Assembly: GCF_012524075.1 (NCBI RefSeq)
Contig: NZ_JAAZUI010000013.1
Location: 1 to 64,000 of the forward strand
Origin: Lutibacter sp. B1
GTDB taxonomy: Bacteria; Bacteroidota; Bacteroidia; Flavobacteriales; Flavobacteriaceae
Length of the DNA stretch: 64,000 nucleotides
Reading direction: 5' to 3'
In this document: piece after piece, positions 19,131 through 28,318 of the stretch
Numbering within the stretch: the stretch's first letter is position 1
Layout: each line of letters begins with the position of its first letter
Notes under the pieces: model-generated
The model's database searches: none
What the model was told of the DNA's origin: nothing
Seen by the model: the letters and a program-made list of their open reading frames with translations, nothing else
Made by a program: the position numbers and the translations under genes

Positions 19131-20954
19131 TTAATGTATAGCATCTAAAATTTTACCATCTTCACTAATATAATCGTCTTTTGATAAATTAATTGCTGTT
19201 TCAATTAAGGCTAAATGTGAATATGCTTGAGGAAAATTACCTAAAAGGCGTTTGGTTTTAAAGTCTATATCTTCACTAAACAAACCAACATGATTGCTAT
19301 ACGATAAAAGTTTTTCAAACATACTTTTAGCCATTTTTCGTTTTCCTATAGCATTTAAACTGTTGATTAGCCAAAATGTACAAATAGTAAAAGAAGAACT
19401 TGGTAAACCAAAATCATCTTTATTTTTATACCTGTACATTAATCCGTCTTCACACAACTCTCTTTCCGTTGCCAACACCGTATTCACAAATTTTTCATCT
19501 GTGGCATCAATAAAACCATAGGTTTCCATTAATAAATTAGCTGCGTCCAAATCATTAGAGCCATAAAATTGAGTAAAAGCATTTACATTTTCATTCCAAG
19601 CATTTTGGTAAATATCATTTTTAATTTTATCAGCTAATGGTTGCCACATTTCTATATATTCTTTAATTCTCAAGATTTTAGCTATTTTAATTGCTCTGTC
19701 AATGGCAACCCAACACAGTACTTTTGAAAAAGTAAAGTGTTTTTCATCAGTTCTAATTTCCCAAATACCTTTATCAGGCTTTTCCCAGTTGTCTTCAACA
19801 ATTTTTACAATATTTCGCGTAATAGTCCATAAAGATTCACTGTTATCTAGCGAAGTTTCAAAATTTTTGAACTGTTGATAGATAACATCAACCAAAATAC
19901 CATAAATATCATTTTGCTTTTGGATATATGCAGCATTACCAATTCTCACCGGAGCCGAATTTTCATATCCTTTTAAATGAGACAGCGTTTCTTCAGTTAA
20001 TTGTTTTTCTTTATTAATTCCATACATTATCTGAATTTTTTCATTTTTGTCGGGAATAATATCTATAATGAAATTCATGAAACGTTTTACATTATGCTGA
20101 TGACCTAATTGAGACATTACTTTAATTACCATTGAAGCATCTCTAATCCAACAAAAACGGTAATCCCAATTTCGTTCTTCACCAATAGTTTCAGGAAGTG
20201 AAGTAGTGGCTGCGGCTAAAACTGCACCGGTTTTATCGTAACTTAATATTTTTAATGTTAAAGCACTTCGTATAATATCATTAGTATATTTAGATGTTAT
20301 ATTTGTTTTATTAGACCAATTTAGCCAGTAAACTTTTGTGCGCTGAAGTTTTAAATATTGTCTTTCTACTGTTTGTTCCAATAATTTTTGATTATAACTT
20401 AACAGCATAAAAGCATCATCCTCTAAAAAAAACTGCGTTTTGTTTTGTATATTATTTTTATCAAGACTGGTATATAAATAAAGTGAATCGTACTCTCCGT
20501 TTTTTGTAAAACTTTTAATATAATCAGGTTTTATAATAGATTCAGTTTCAGGTAGAGCATACTCTAATTTAGGATTGTAATTTACTGATAATATGGGTTT
20601 TCCACTTATATATTTAAAGTATCTGATTATATCCGGCGGATTGTAATAGCCCATATCTTCTTTTTGGTATCTGGGCATAAAATCAAACACCTCAAATGCA
20701 TCAATTCCATTGCTGAAACGTGTACACAAAATATTGGTACTCTTAATATAAAACTGTTTAGTAGTATACTCATCGCTTACTATTATTTCAAAAGAGCCTC
20801 CAATTTCTTTATCAAGTATTTTCGCAAAAACTGAAGATGAGTTAAAATCGGGTAAGCAGCACCAATCAATAGATCCGCTTTCAGAAATCAATGCAGCGCT
20901 TCTGCAATTCCCAATAATTCCGTAATTTAAATTCGTCATATTAATTATTTTCAA
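19131..20954 (-). CDS. Glycoside hydrolase family 15 protein (glucoamylase/trehalase-like)
   Basis: A 607-aa cytosolic GH15 enzyme. It opens with NYGIIGNCRSAALISESGSI, and the (alpha/alpha)6 barrel carries GEERNWDYRFCWIRDAS, the strongest family motif. The operon partner is trehalose-6-phosphate synthase/phosphatase, whose 3' end it overlaps by 14 bases. A second in-frame ATG at 20939 would remove the overlap and starts closer to the conserved region, so the true start may be there. Bacterial GH15 proteins in this context act as trehalases or on alpha-glucans. The substrate cannot be read from the sequence. Confidence 0.9.
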   Translation of the reverse strand: MKIINMTNLNYGIIGNCRSAALISESGSIDWCCLPDFNSSSVFAKILDKEIGGSFEIIVSDEYTTKQFYIKSTNILCTRFSNGIDAFEVFDFMPRYQKEDMGYYNPPDIIRYFKYISGKPILSVNYNPKLEYALPETESIIKPDYIKSFTKNGEYDSLYLYTSLDKNNIQNKTQFFLEDDAFMLLSYNQKLLEQTVERQYLKLQRTKVYWLNWSNKTNITSKYTNDIIRSALTLKILSYDKTGAVLAAATTSLPETIGEERNWDYRFCWIRDASMVIKVMSQLGHQHNVKRFMNFIIDIIPDKNEKIQIMYGINKEKQLTEETLSHLKGYENSAPVRIGNAAYIQKQNDIYGILVDVIYQQFKNFETSLDNSESLWTITRNIVKIVEDNWEKPDKGIWEIRTDEKHFTFSKVLCWVAIDRAIKIAKILRIKEYIEMWQPLADKIKNDIYQNAWNENVNAFTQFYGSNDLDAANLLMETYGFIDATDEKFVNTVLATERELCEDGLMYRYKNKDDFGLPSSSFTICTFWLINSLNAIGKRKMAKSMFEKLLSYSNHVGLFSEDIDFKTKRLLGNFPQAYSHLALIETAINLSKDDYISEDGKILDAIH

Positions 20955-23148
20955 TAAAGGATTTAAGTAAAGTTCTAACGTCTTTATAACTATCTACATA
21001 ATATTTTGCAGCAGATTTATCTGTTCCAACTTTAATAGTTAAAGCATTTTTGGGCAATTCTTTAAATAAAAATTCATCGGTCCAATCATCGCCAATAGCC
21101 ATTAAAAAATCAAAAGTTTTATCAGTTAAATATTCAATTGCTGCACTTCCTTTATTTATTCCTGACACTTTAATTTCAATTACTTTATTACCTTCCAATA
21201 TTTCCAAATCTTGATTAGAAATTAAGTTTGACACATTAGCGCGCAGTTCTAAAGCTCTTAACACACCTAATTCTATATCGGCTTTTCTGTAATGCCAAAC
21301 TAAAGAATGAGTTTTTTCTTCAATTAAACTTCCCGGTGTTCTGTCTACATAAGATTCTAAAATGGGTCTTATATTTTCTTTCCAATTGGATTTTTTTGGG
21401 TTTCTTTCTCGCCAGTTCGCATGTTTTTCTTTTATCCAAGCTCCGTGTTCAGCTATAATCGTGTAATTTTTATCGCCAAACCATTCATTTAAAGTTTGCT
21501 GATCTCTACCACTAATTAAAACCAATTCATTATTTGTATCATTTGCTAAAATATTCAATAGTCTTATAAGTTCTGCATCAGGAACAGCGGCTTTAGGTGT
21601 ATCGAAAAATCGTTGTAAAGTTCCATCATAATCCAAAAACAACACTCTTTGATTTGCATTTTCATAAGCATCTTTAAGTTTTGTTTTAAGACTCACAGAA
21701 ACCTTTCGAGCTTGATATTCTGCTTGTTTTTCTTCAGTTTTATGTAATGCTTCAACAAAATCAGATGCCCATTTATAAACATCGTATCTGGTAATTCTGT
21801 CCTGCATTGCAGTAATGCTTTTTTTCTGATCTTCATCACTCATTATCAGTGCTTTATAAATAGCGTTTGATACATCTCCAATATTATTCGGATTTACGGC
21901 AATTGCTTCACCTAGTTCTTTAGAAGCGCCAGCCATTTCACTTAAAATTAAAACACCTTTATGATTTATTTTTGAAGCTATAAACTCTTTTGCCACTAAA
22001 TTCATACCATCTCTTAAAGGAGTAAGTAACGCAATATCAGCCGAACTGTATAACTCAATTAAATTATCAAACGGCATAGATCTATAAAAATAAATAATAG
22101 GATTCCAGTTTATAGTACCATAATAACCATTAATACTACCCACCAATTTTTCTACTTCACTTCTAAGGTCTTGATATTGTTTTACATCTACACGCGACGG
22201 AACCGTTAACATGATTAAAGAAACCCTTTCTTTATACTCAGGATGATTTCTTAAAAAATGTCTGAAAGCTTTTAATCTGGCAGGAATACCTTTAGTATAA
22301 TCTAACCGGTCAATAGAAAGTATTAATTTTCTGTTAGGCACACTTAGTAAAAATCTATCAATATCCTGATGTTCTTTTGAGCGTTCTTGTATAGGTTTGG
22401 TTTGAATTTCAAGAGCTTTATCTTCAAATTTCTTATAATCTATTCCCATAGGGAAAACATCAATATAAATTTGTCTGTTTTCAAGGTTAATTTTATTAAA
22501 ATCAACATCATGTCCTAAAAGGCGTTTTACTGAACTTATAAAATGTCGTGCATAGTCATATGTATGAAAACCTATCAAATCGGCTCCTAAAACACCATTG
22601 AGAATTTCTTCACGCCAAGGTAATATTCTAATAATTTCATACGAAGGAAATGGAATATGCAAAAAGAATCCAATACTTAAGTCGGGCCTTTTTCTTTTTA
22701 AAATTTCAGGCACAAGCATTAATTGATAGTCGTGAACCCAAACAGTATCATTTTCATTAGCATTTGCAATAATTGCTTCAGCAAAAATTTCATTTACTTT
22801 TTTATATGCCTGCCAAAAGTCTTCTTTAAACTTACAATATTCAATAAAATAATGAAATAATGGCCAAAGTATGGTGTTGCTAAAACCATCATAATAATTT
22901 TCTATAAGATTTTCATTTAAAAAAACAGGTAAACAAGCTTCTTTTTGTAGCAATGTTGTTATTTGGTTTTCTTCTTTTCTAGATTCAGCATTTAATCCCG
23001 GCCAACCTATCCATAAACTGTTGTTACTTTTATGGTACGATTTTAATCCGGTTGCCAATCCTCCGGCGCTTGGTATTACTTCTAATTTTTCATCATTTTT
23101 TTCAATTTTTACCGGCAATCTGTTTGAAACTATAATTAGCCTTTTCAT
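20941..23148 (-). CDS. Bifunctional trehalose-6-phosphate synthase/phosphatase
   Basis: Fusion protein of 735 aa. The GT20 synthase domain (about 1-470) transfers glucose from a nucleotide sugar to glucose 6-phosphate. It shows IIVSNRLPV, WIGWPG, VWVHDYQLMLVPE, GFFLHIPFPS and DGMNLVAKEF. A HAD-type phosphatase domain (about 495-735) starts at LFLDYDGTL and includes GDDWTDEFLF, and it releases trehalose. Trehalose serves as an osmolyte and stress protectant. The overlapping GH15 gene could recycle it or shape alpha-glucan flux. Confidence 0.95.
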   Translation of the reverse strand: MKRLIIVSNRLPVKIEKNDEKLEVIPSAGGLATGLKSYHKSNNSLWIGWPGLNAESRKEENQITTLLQKEACLPVFLNENLIENYYDGFSNTILWPLFHYFIEYCKFKEDFWQAYKKVNEIFAEAIIANANENDTVWVHDYQLMLVPEILKRKRPDLSIGFFLHIPFPSYEIIRILPWREEILNGVLGADLIGFHTYDYARHFISSVKRLLGHDVDFNKINLENRQIYIDVFPMGIDYKKFEDKALEIQTKPIQERSKEHQDIDRFLLSVPNRKLILSIDRLDYTKGIPARLKAFRHFLRNHPEYKERVSLIMLTVPSRVDVKQYQDLRSEVEKLVGSINGYYGTINWNPIIYFYRSMPFDNLIELYSSADIALLTPLRDGMNLVAKEFIASKINHKGVLILSEMAGASKELGEAIAVNPNNIGDVSNAIYKALIMSDEDQKKSITAMQDRITRYDVYKWASDFVEALHKTEEKQAEYQARKVSVSLKTKLKDAYENANQRVLFLDYDGTLQRFFDTPKAAVPDAELIRLLNILANDTNNELVLISGRDQQTLNEWFGDKNYTIIAEHGAWIKEKHANWRERNPKKSNWKENIRPILESYVDRTPGSLIEEKTHSLVWHYRKADIELGVLRALELRANVSNLISNQDLEILEGNKVIEIKVSGINKGSAAIEYLTDKTFDFLMAIGDDWTDEFLFKELPKNALTIKVGTDKSAAKYYVDSYKDVRTLLKSFIENN

Positions 23149-23183
23149 AATTGTTTAATTTGTTTTTTTGATTAGAATTACTT

Positions 23184-23191
23184 CAAAAGTA
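23184..23191 (-). promoter_or_regulatory. Candidate -7 element of the trehalose operon
   Basis: On the minus strand TACTTTTG fits TAnnTTTG and would start transcription roughly 30 bases before the ATG at 23148. Confidence 0.5.
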
Positions 23192-23337
23192 CAAATTTTG
23201 AAAGCCAACTTAGCTTATTTTATAATGTTTCTGTAAATAATTACAAACCTTATTTTTTAAAAGGTAAATACTGTTAAATTGATAATTAAAACAAAAAGAT
23301 ATTGTTATTTTATCAATCAAATAAAATTTAAAATCTT

Positions 23338-23715
23338 CTATTTAATTGTTATTGAAGAGCTGCATAACTGCATTGAATTTTCTCCGAATTTACAAAGCAT
23401 ATCTAAAAGTTCTGAAAGCTTTTTACCGGATTCAGTTAAAGAATACTCAACTCTTGGAGGTGTTTCTTTATACGACGTTTTGGTAATTAGACCATACCGT
23501 GTTAATAACCTTAATCTATCAGCTAAAACAGTATCACTTATAAATTCCAAGTCTTCTTTTATATTTTTATATCTTATGCTTCCATCTTCAATACAAAACA
23601 GCACATCAGTGATCCATCTTCTACTTACTAAATTTAACAGCTCGTTTAGTGAGCATCGGTTTTCTAAAAATACTTGATTGTTGTAATTTGTTGAAGTCTT
23701 TTTTCTTTTGTTCAT
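23338..23715 (-). CDS. HxlR-family transcriptional regulator
   Basis: Winged-helix regulator of 125 aa. The core shows a single N-terminal cysteine (NRCSLNELL), SRRWITDVLFCIEDG, VLADRLRLLTRYGLI and the wing PPRVEYSLTESGKKL. HxlR proteins are often redox or electrophile sensors acting through that cysteine. It is divergent from the tandem aldo/keto reductases (141-base spacer), which are the obvious targets. The spacer holds AGTAACTAA and a partial partner AAGTTATT that could be a binding site. Confidence 0.9.
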   Translation of the reverse strand: MNKRKKTSTNYNNQVFLENRCSLNELLNLVSRRWITDVLFCIEDGSIRYKNIKEDLEFISDTVLADRLRLLTRYGLITKTSYKETPPRVEYSLTESGKKLSELLDMLCKFGENSMQLCSSSITIK

Positions 23716-23856
23716 TTCTAATTAAATAATGAGTAACTAATAAAAAACTAAGTTATTGAAATTATATTTTTTAATTGATACATTTGATGAAAAGTTAACC
23801 AATCGCTATTAAAAAGGTCTTTTTTTAAACATTTTTTAACATTAAAATCATTTATT

Positions 23857-24840
23857 ATGGAATATAGAAAAATAGCTAACACCGATTTAGAACTTTCAGT
23901 AATTACTTTTGGAGCATGGGCAGCAGGAGGTTGGATGTGGGGCGGAACCGAGCAATCAGAATCTGTTAAAGCCATACTCGAAGCTTATGATAAAGGAGTA
24001 ACATCAATTGATACTGCACCGGTTTACGGAATGGGAAAAAGTGAAGAAATTGTTGCCGAAGCTATTAAAGACATTTCAAGAGATAAAGTTCAAATTCTTA
24101 CAAAATACGGTTTAAAATGGGATACTAAAAAAGGAGAATATTTTTTTAGCAGCAAAGATAATAGTGGAAATGATATTGATTTACACCGATATTCGTCAAA
24201 AGAAAGCATTATAAAGGAATGTGAAGACAGTTTACGTAGGTTAAAAACCGATTATATCGATTTGTATCAAATACATTGGGCTGATCCTACAACACCAATT
24301 CAAGAATCAATGGAAGCGGTTACTCAACTTATAAAAGAAGGAAAAGTACGCTACGCCGGAGTTTGTAATTATACAGCTGAGCAGTTCAAAGAAGCCGAAA
24401 AGTATGTAAATGTGATCTCAAATCAAGTACCATACAGTATGGTTAATAAAGGTATTGATAAGGATGTAGTACCTTACTCAATACAAACAAATAAAGCAAT
24501 TTTGGCATATAGCCCAATAGAAAGAGGTTTATTGAGCGGAAAAATGAAACCGGGATACAAATTTTCAGAAGGTGATCACAGAGCGTCACATCCATTTTTT
24601 ACAGATGAGTTTATTGCTAAAACAAATTTATTTTTAGCTAAAATTAAACCTATTGCTGATGATAAAGGAGCTACTTTGGCACAGTTGGTTTTAAGATGGA
24701 CCATTGATAAGCCGGGGATTACAATTGCTTTAGCAGGTGCCAGAAATGCAAAGCAATCTGTACAAAATGCAGGAGCTGCTGATATTAAACTGTCTAAAGA
24801 AGAATTTGATTTTATTGCTAAAGAAGTAGAAAAACTATAA
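23857..24840 (+). CDS. Aldo/keto reductase 1
   Basis: A 327-aa NAD(P)H-dependent TIM-barrel reductase. The catalytic tetrad is readable: Asp and Tyr in DTAPVYGMGKSEE, Lys in ILTKYG and His in QIHWADP. A C-terminal cofactor segment has ALAGARNAKQ. It probably reduces small aldehydes, ketones or sugars. A second aldo/keto reductase starts 8 bases after its stop, and the HxlR regulator is divergent, so this appears to be a regulated redox operon. Confidence 0.93.
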   Translation: MEYRKIANTDLELSVITFGAWAAGGWMWGGTEQSESVKAILEAYDKGVTSIDTAPVYGMGKSEEIVAEAIKDISRDKVQILTKYGLKWDTKKGEYFFSSKDNSGNDIDLHRYSSKESIIKECEDSLRRLKTDYIDLYQIHWADPTTPIQESMEAVTQLIKEGKVRYAGVCNYTAEQFKEAEKYVNVISNQVPYSMVNKGIDKDVVPYSIQTNKAILAYSPIERGLLSGKMKPGYKFSEGDHRASHPFFTDEFIAKTNLFLAKIKPIADDKGATLAQLVLRWTIDKPGITIALAGARNAKQSVQNAGAADIKLSKEEFDFIAKEVEKL

Positions 24841-24848
24841 AATTACCA

Positions 24849-25823
24849 ATGAAGTACAGAATTTTAGGAAAAACAGGAATCAAAGTTTCGGAAATAGGTT
24901 TTGGAGGATGGGCAATAGGCGGTAGCTGGGGACATCAAGATAAAAATGAATCGATTGAAGCTTTACATACAGCAATTGATAATGGTGTAAACTTTATTGA
25001 TACAGCACAAGGGTATGGAGAAGGGAAAAGTGAAAAAATTATTGCCGAAATTTTAAAAACCAGAAAAGAAGAAATTACTGTTGCCACAAAAATGCCTCCC
25101 ATAGAAGGTGCTTGGCCTCCAAGTCCGTATTGTAAAATAGAAGACAGATATCCTGAATGGTATATCAGAAAAAATATTGAAGAAAGATTATCAAACCTTA
25201 ATACCGATTGTATTGATGTTCTTCAACTGCATACTTGGACCAGAGCTTGGAATAGTAATCCAACCGCACTGGAAATCCTTCAGCAATTAAAAAAAGAAGG
25301 AAAAATAAAGGCAATAGGAATTTCAACTCCGGAGCAAGATCAAAATAGTGTAATTGATTTAATGAGAAAAGGGTATTTAGATGTTGTTCAGGTAATTTAT
25401 AATATTTTTGAACAAGAGCCTGCTGCAGAATTATTGCCTGTTGCAAAAGAATGTAATGTTGGCGTTATTGTTAGAGTTGCTTTTGATGAAGGTGTGCTTA
25501 CAGGTAAATATACGGCAGACAGTAAATTTGAAGAAGACGATTTTAGAAATAAGTATTTTGAAGGTGATCGTTTAGCAAGAGCAGTAGCCAGAGTTGAAAA
25601 AATTGAAGCAGAAATAAAAGAATCTAATTTAACTATGCCACAATTGGCACTTAAATTTCCATTGGCTCACCCGGCAGTTAGCACAGTTATACCGGGAATC
25701 AGAAATAAAAAACAGGCTTTGTTAAATACGGCAATTTCCGATTTAGAAAATCTTTCTGGTGATTTACTGAAAAGATTGCATAAGCATTACTGGCATAAAG
25801 GCGTTTGGTATAGCGGAAAATAA
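24849..25823 (+). CDS. Aldo/keto reductase 2
   Basis: A 324-aa barrel reductase distinct from its upstream neighbour. Asp/Tyr are in DTAQGYGEGKSEK, Lys in VATKMPP, His in QLHTWTR, and the cofactor motif is STVIPGIRNKKQ. It has an insertion around EGAWPPSPYCKIEDRYPEW that is absent from aldo/keto reductase 1, so the two are paralogues with different substrate pockets and not a recent duplication. The lipoprotein gene begins 30 bases downstream and may share the transcript. Confidence 0.92.
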   Translation: MKYRILGKTGIKVSEIGFGGWAIGGSWGHQDKNESIEALHTAIDNGVNFIDTAQGYGEGKSEKIIAEILKTRKEEITVATKMPPIEGAWPPSPYCKIEDRYPEWYIRKNIEERLSNLNTDCIDVLQLHTWTRAWNSNPTALEILQQLKKEGKIKAIGISTPEQDQNSVIDLMRKGYLDVVQVIYNIFEQEPAAELLPVAKECNVGVIVRVAFDEGVLTGKYTADSKFEEDDFRNKYFEGDRLARAVARVEKIEAEIKESNLTMPQLALKFPLAHPAVSTVIPGIRNKKQALLNTAISDLENLSGDLLKRLHKHYWHKGVWYSGK

Positions 25824-25853
25824 GTTTTAATATATTTCTAACATAAATATATT

Positions 25854-26291
25854 ATGGTTAAAATGAATTTTATCTACATAATGGTAATTGCAGCCTCTTT
25901 AATATGTTGCAGTAGCGCTAATAATACTAAAACATTAATTAATAATAATTTAGTGGGTAAATGGAAATGGGTATCTACAAATGGTGGTATAGCATCTCAA
26001 ATCCATAAAACACCTTTAACAATTGATAAAAACATTAAGTTAACATTATCTAAAAATTACATTTTTTCAATTACTGAAAACACCAACATTGTTTTAGAGG
26101 GAACTTATAGCTTATCACAAAAAAAATCAATTTATGATGGTGAAATGAAGACATTTATTCATTTATCCGATAATTATGAAAACCAAAATATTGTTGTTAC
26201 AGGTATCGTTACTTTTATAAGTAATGCTGAATTGCATATCTCGGATAATAAACATGATGGTTTAGGTAGTGTCTTTAAAAAAGAAAATTAA
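25854..26291 (+). CDS. Small lipoprotein, lipocalin-like
   Basis: A 145-aa predicted lipoprotein with hydrophobic start and a Cys pair in SLICCSS. The mature part has NLVGKWKWVSTNGG, several short strands (KLTLSKNYIFSIT, GTYSLSQKKS) and a C-terminal GLGSVFKK, the pattern of the small lipocalin-like/META-type lipoproteins common in Bacteroidota. No ligand can be named. A second ATG three codons in (25863) is an equally good start. It lies 30 bases behind the aldo/keto reductase pair. Confidence 0.7.
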   Translation: MVKMNFIYIMVIAASLICCSSANNTKTLINNNLVGKWKWVSTNGGIASQIHKTPLTIDKNIKLTLSKNYIFSITENTNIVLEGTYSLSQKKSIYDGEMKTFIHLSDNYENQNIVVTGIVTFISNAELHISDNKHDGLGSVFKKEN

Positions 26292-26405
26292 GCCTTGAAT
26301 ACCTTGATTATTAATTGTTTTACAACTAAAAATTATTGATTTGTTAAAATTAGGATTGCTCTAAAAATGATTTTTTTCTTTAATTTTAGTCAAAAATCAT
26401 TTCTT

Positions 26406-28238
26406 ATGAAACCTTTATACTTAACTTTATTACTATCCTTATTCATTCATCAATATTTCTTAGGGCAAAATGAACAAACAATATTTATTGATATTCCGTC
26501 TCAACAAAAGCCTTGGAATACTTTAGATTGGAATGATTCTCCCAGTCAATTTCAATTTGCAATAGTAACTGATAGAACAGGAGGGCATAGACCCGGTATT
26601 TTTATGGATGCTATTAGAAAATTAAATTTGTTGCAGCCGGAATTTGTAATGAGTGTTGGTGACTTAATTGAAGGTTACACCACCGATGTTAAAAGGTTAG
26701 ATTCTGAATGGACAGAATTCAATAGTTTTATTGATAGTTTGCAAACTCCTTTTTTCTATGTTCCCGGAAACCATGACATTACCAATAAAGTTATGGAAAA
26801 AAAATGGCAAGAACTTTTTGGTGTAACATATTACCATTTTGTGTATAAGGATGTTTTATTTTTATGCTTAAATTCTGAAGATAATTATAGAGGAGCAGGA
26901 AAAGGTACTATTGATGATGAGCAGTATGAATATATAAAAAAAGCTTTAGAAGATAACAAAAATGTAAAATGGACTCTTGTTTTTTTACATCAACCTTTGT
27001 GGGTGCAAGAAGACACCAAACGTTGGTTAGAGGTTGAAAAACTTTTAGAAGACAGAAATCATAATGTATTTGCCGGTCATTATCATCGTTATTGGAAAAC
27101 AGAGCGAAATAACGGTAAATATATTGCTTTGGCTACAACCGGAGGAGGTAGTAAATTAAGAGGTACTGCTTATGGTGAATTTGATCATGTAGTATGGGTT
27201 ACCATGACTGAGAAAGGACCTATACTTACAAATTTATTACTTAATGGTATTTGGGATGAAAATATTGTAACAAAGGAAATTGTTGATTTAGTTAGAAACC
27301 GACCTTTCCCTGTACAAATAGAACCGGTATATATTGAAAACAAAAAGACAGAACAACTTAGCACTTCATTAAGAATTACAAATACTACTGATTATAAAAT
27401 GTCAGTTAAAATACATACATATACACATCCATCAGTTTTTTATAAGTTAGATACATCAGAAATTATTGTTGAACCTAATGATGTATCAAAACTTACACTT
27501 TCCTTAATTAATAAAGAAGGAATTGATCTTACAAAAATGGCACCTATACATATTGAAGCCGAAGTAAAGTACGATTATGAAGGAAGAACGGATCTTGTAC
27601 TTAAAAATACCATTAATTTTATGCCATTTCCTAAACTAATGGTTAAAAAAATAAAAAAGGATATAGTTTTGGATGGTAATTTAAATGAATGGGGAAATAA
27701 TTGGATAACAATAGATAATTTTAAAGGAATTCCTTTTGATTATAAAGGACCTAACGATTGTTCCGTTAAATTTTCTACCACTTATGATGAAACAAATTTA
27801 TACTTAGCATTAAATATTCAGGATGATGAACTCTATATAAATGAAGGCATTTCACCGTGGCAACAAGATGCTTTAATTGTAGGTCTTGATGCTCGCCCAA
27901 AGCATATTAGCGCTGTAAATGTAGGTGAAAGTCGCGGTAAAGATTGGTTATTATATTTTCGTTCATTTAAAGATGAAAACGCTTTATACGGTGAAGAATT
28001 TTTACCAAAAGGCGTTAAATCTGCCATAAAAAAATCAAAAAATGGGGTAACTTTAGAAATAGCATTTCCAATAGAATATTTAAATAAAATGCAAATGAAT
28101 TCTTGGTCTGACTTACGACTTGGTGTTGGGTATTATGACTTTGATGATAATGGAGAAAAAAGAACAGAACATTTTTGGTATCCTTCTTGGGATTCTAACG
28201 AAAATATTTCAGGCTCCGGAATGCTTTTTAAAGAATAA
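26406..28238 (+). CDS. Secreted metallophosphoesterase with C-terminal CBM9-like domain
   Basis: The start at 26406 was chosen over the open frame from 26367 because it begins MKPLYLTLLLSLF, a clean signal peptide. A calcineurin-like phosphoesterase domain follows, with FAIVTDRTGG, SVGDLIE, YVPGNHDIT and VFAGHYHRYW supplying the two-metal site. After a linking beta region, the last about 190 residues (from VLDGNLNEWGNN) form a CBM9-like sugar-binding sandwich typical of secreted Bacteroidota enzymes. It may dephosphorylate a phosphorylated polysaccharide or extracellular substrate. No operon partner is evident. Confidence 0.85.
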   Translation: MKPLYLTLLLSLFIHQYFLGQNEQTIFIDIPSQQKPWNTLDWNDSPSQFQFAIVTDRTGGHRPGIFMDAIRKLNLLQPEFVMSVGDLIEGYTTDVKRLDSEWTEFNSFIDSLQTPFFYVPGNHDITNKVMEKKWQELFGVTYYHFVYKDVLFLCLNSEDNYRGAGKGTIDDEQYEYIKKALEDNKNVKWTLVFLHQPLWVQEDTKRWLEVEKLLEDRNHNVFAGHYHRYWKTERNNGKYIALATTGGGSKLRGTAYGEFDHVVWVTMTEKGPILTNLLLNGIWDENIVTKEIVDLVRNRPFPVQIEPVYIENKKTEQLSTSLRITNTTDYKMSVKIHTYTHPSVFYKLDTSEIIVEPNDVSKLTLSLINKEGIDLTKMAPIHIEAEVKYDYEGRTDLVLKNTINFMPFPKLMVKKIKKDIVLDGNLNEWGNNWITIDNFKGIPFDYKGPNDCSVKFSTTYDETNLYLALNIQDDELYINEGISPWQQDALIVGLDARPKHISAVNVGESRGKDWLLYFRSFKDENALYGEEFLPKGVKSAIKKSKNGVTLEIAFPIEYLNKMQMNSWSDLRLGVGYYDFDDNGEKRTEHFWYPSWDSNENISGSGMLFKE

Positions 28239-28318
28239 TATTTTTACAATAAAATATTCAATAGTATATTAATTTTAAAAAATTCATTTAATTTGTATAT
28301 GTTAATTATACAGAGTAA

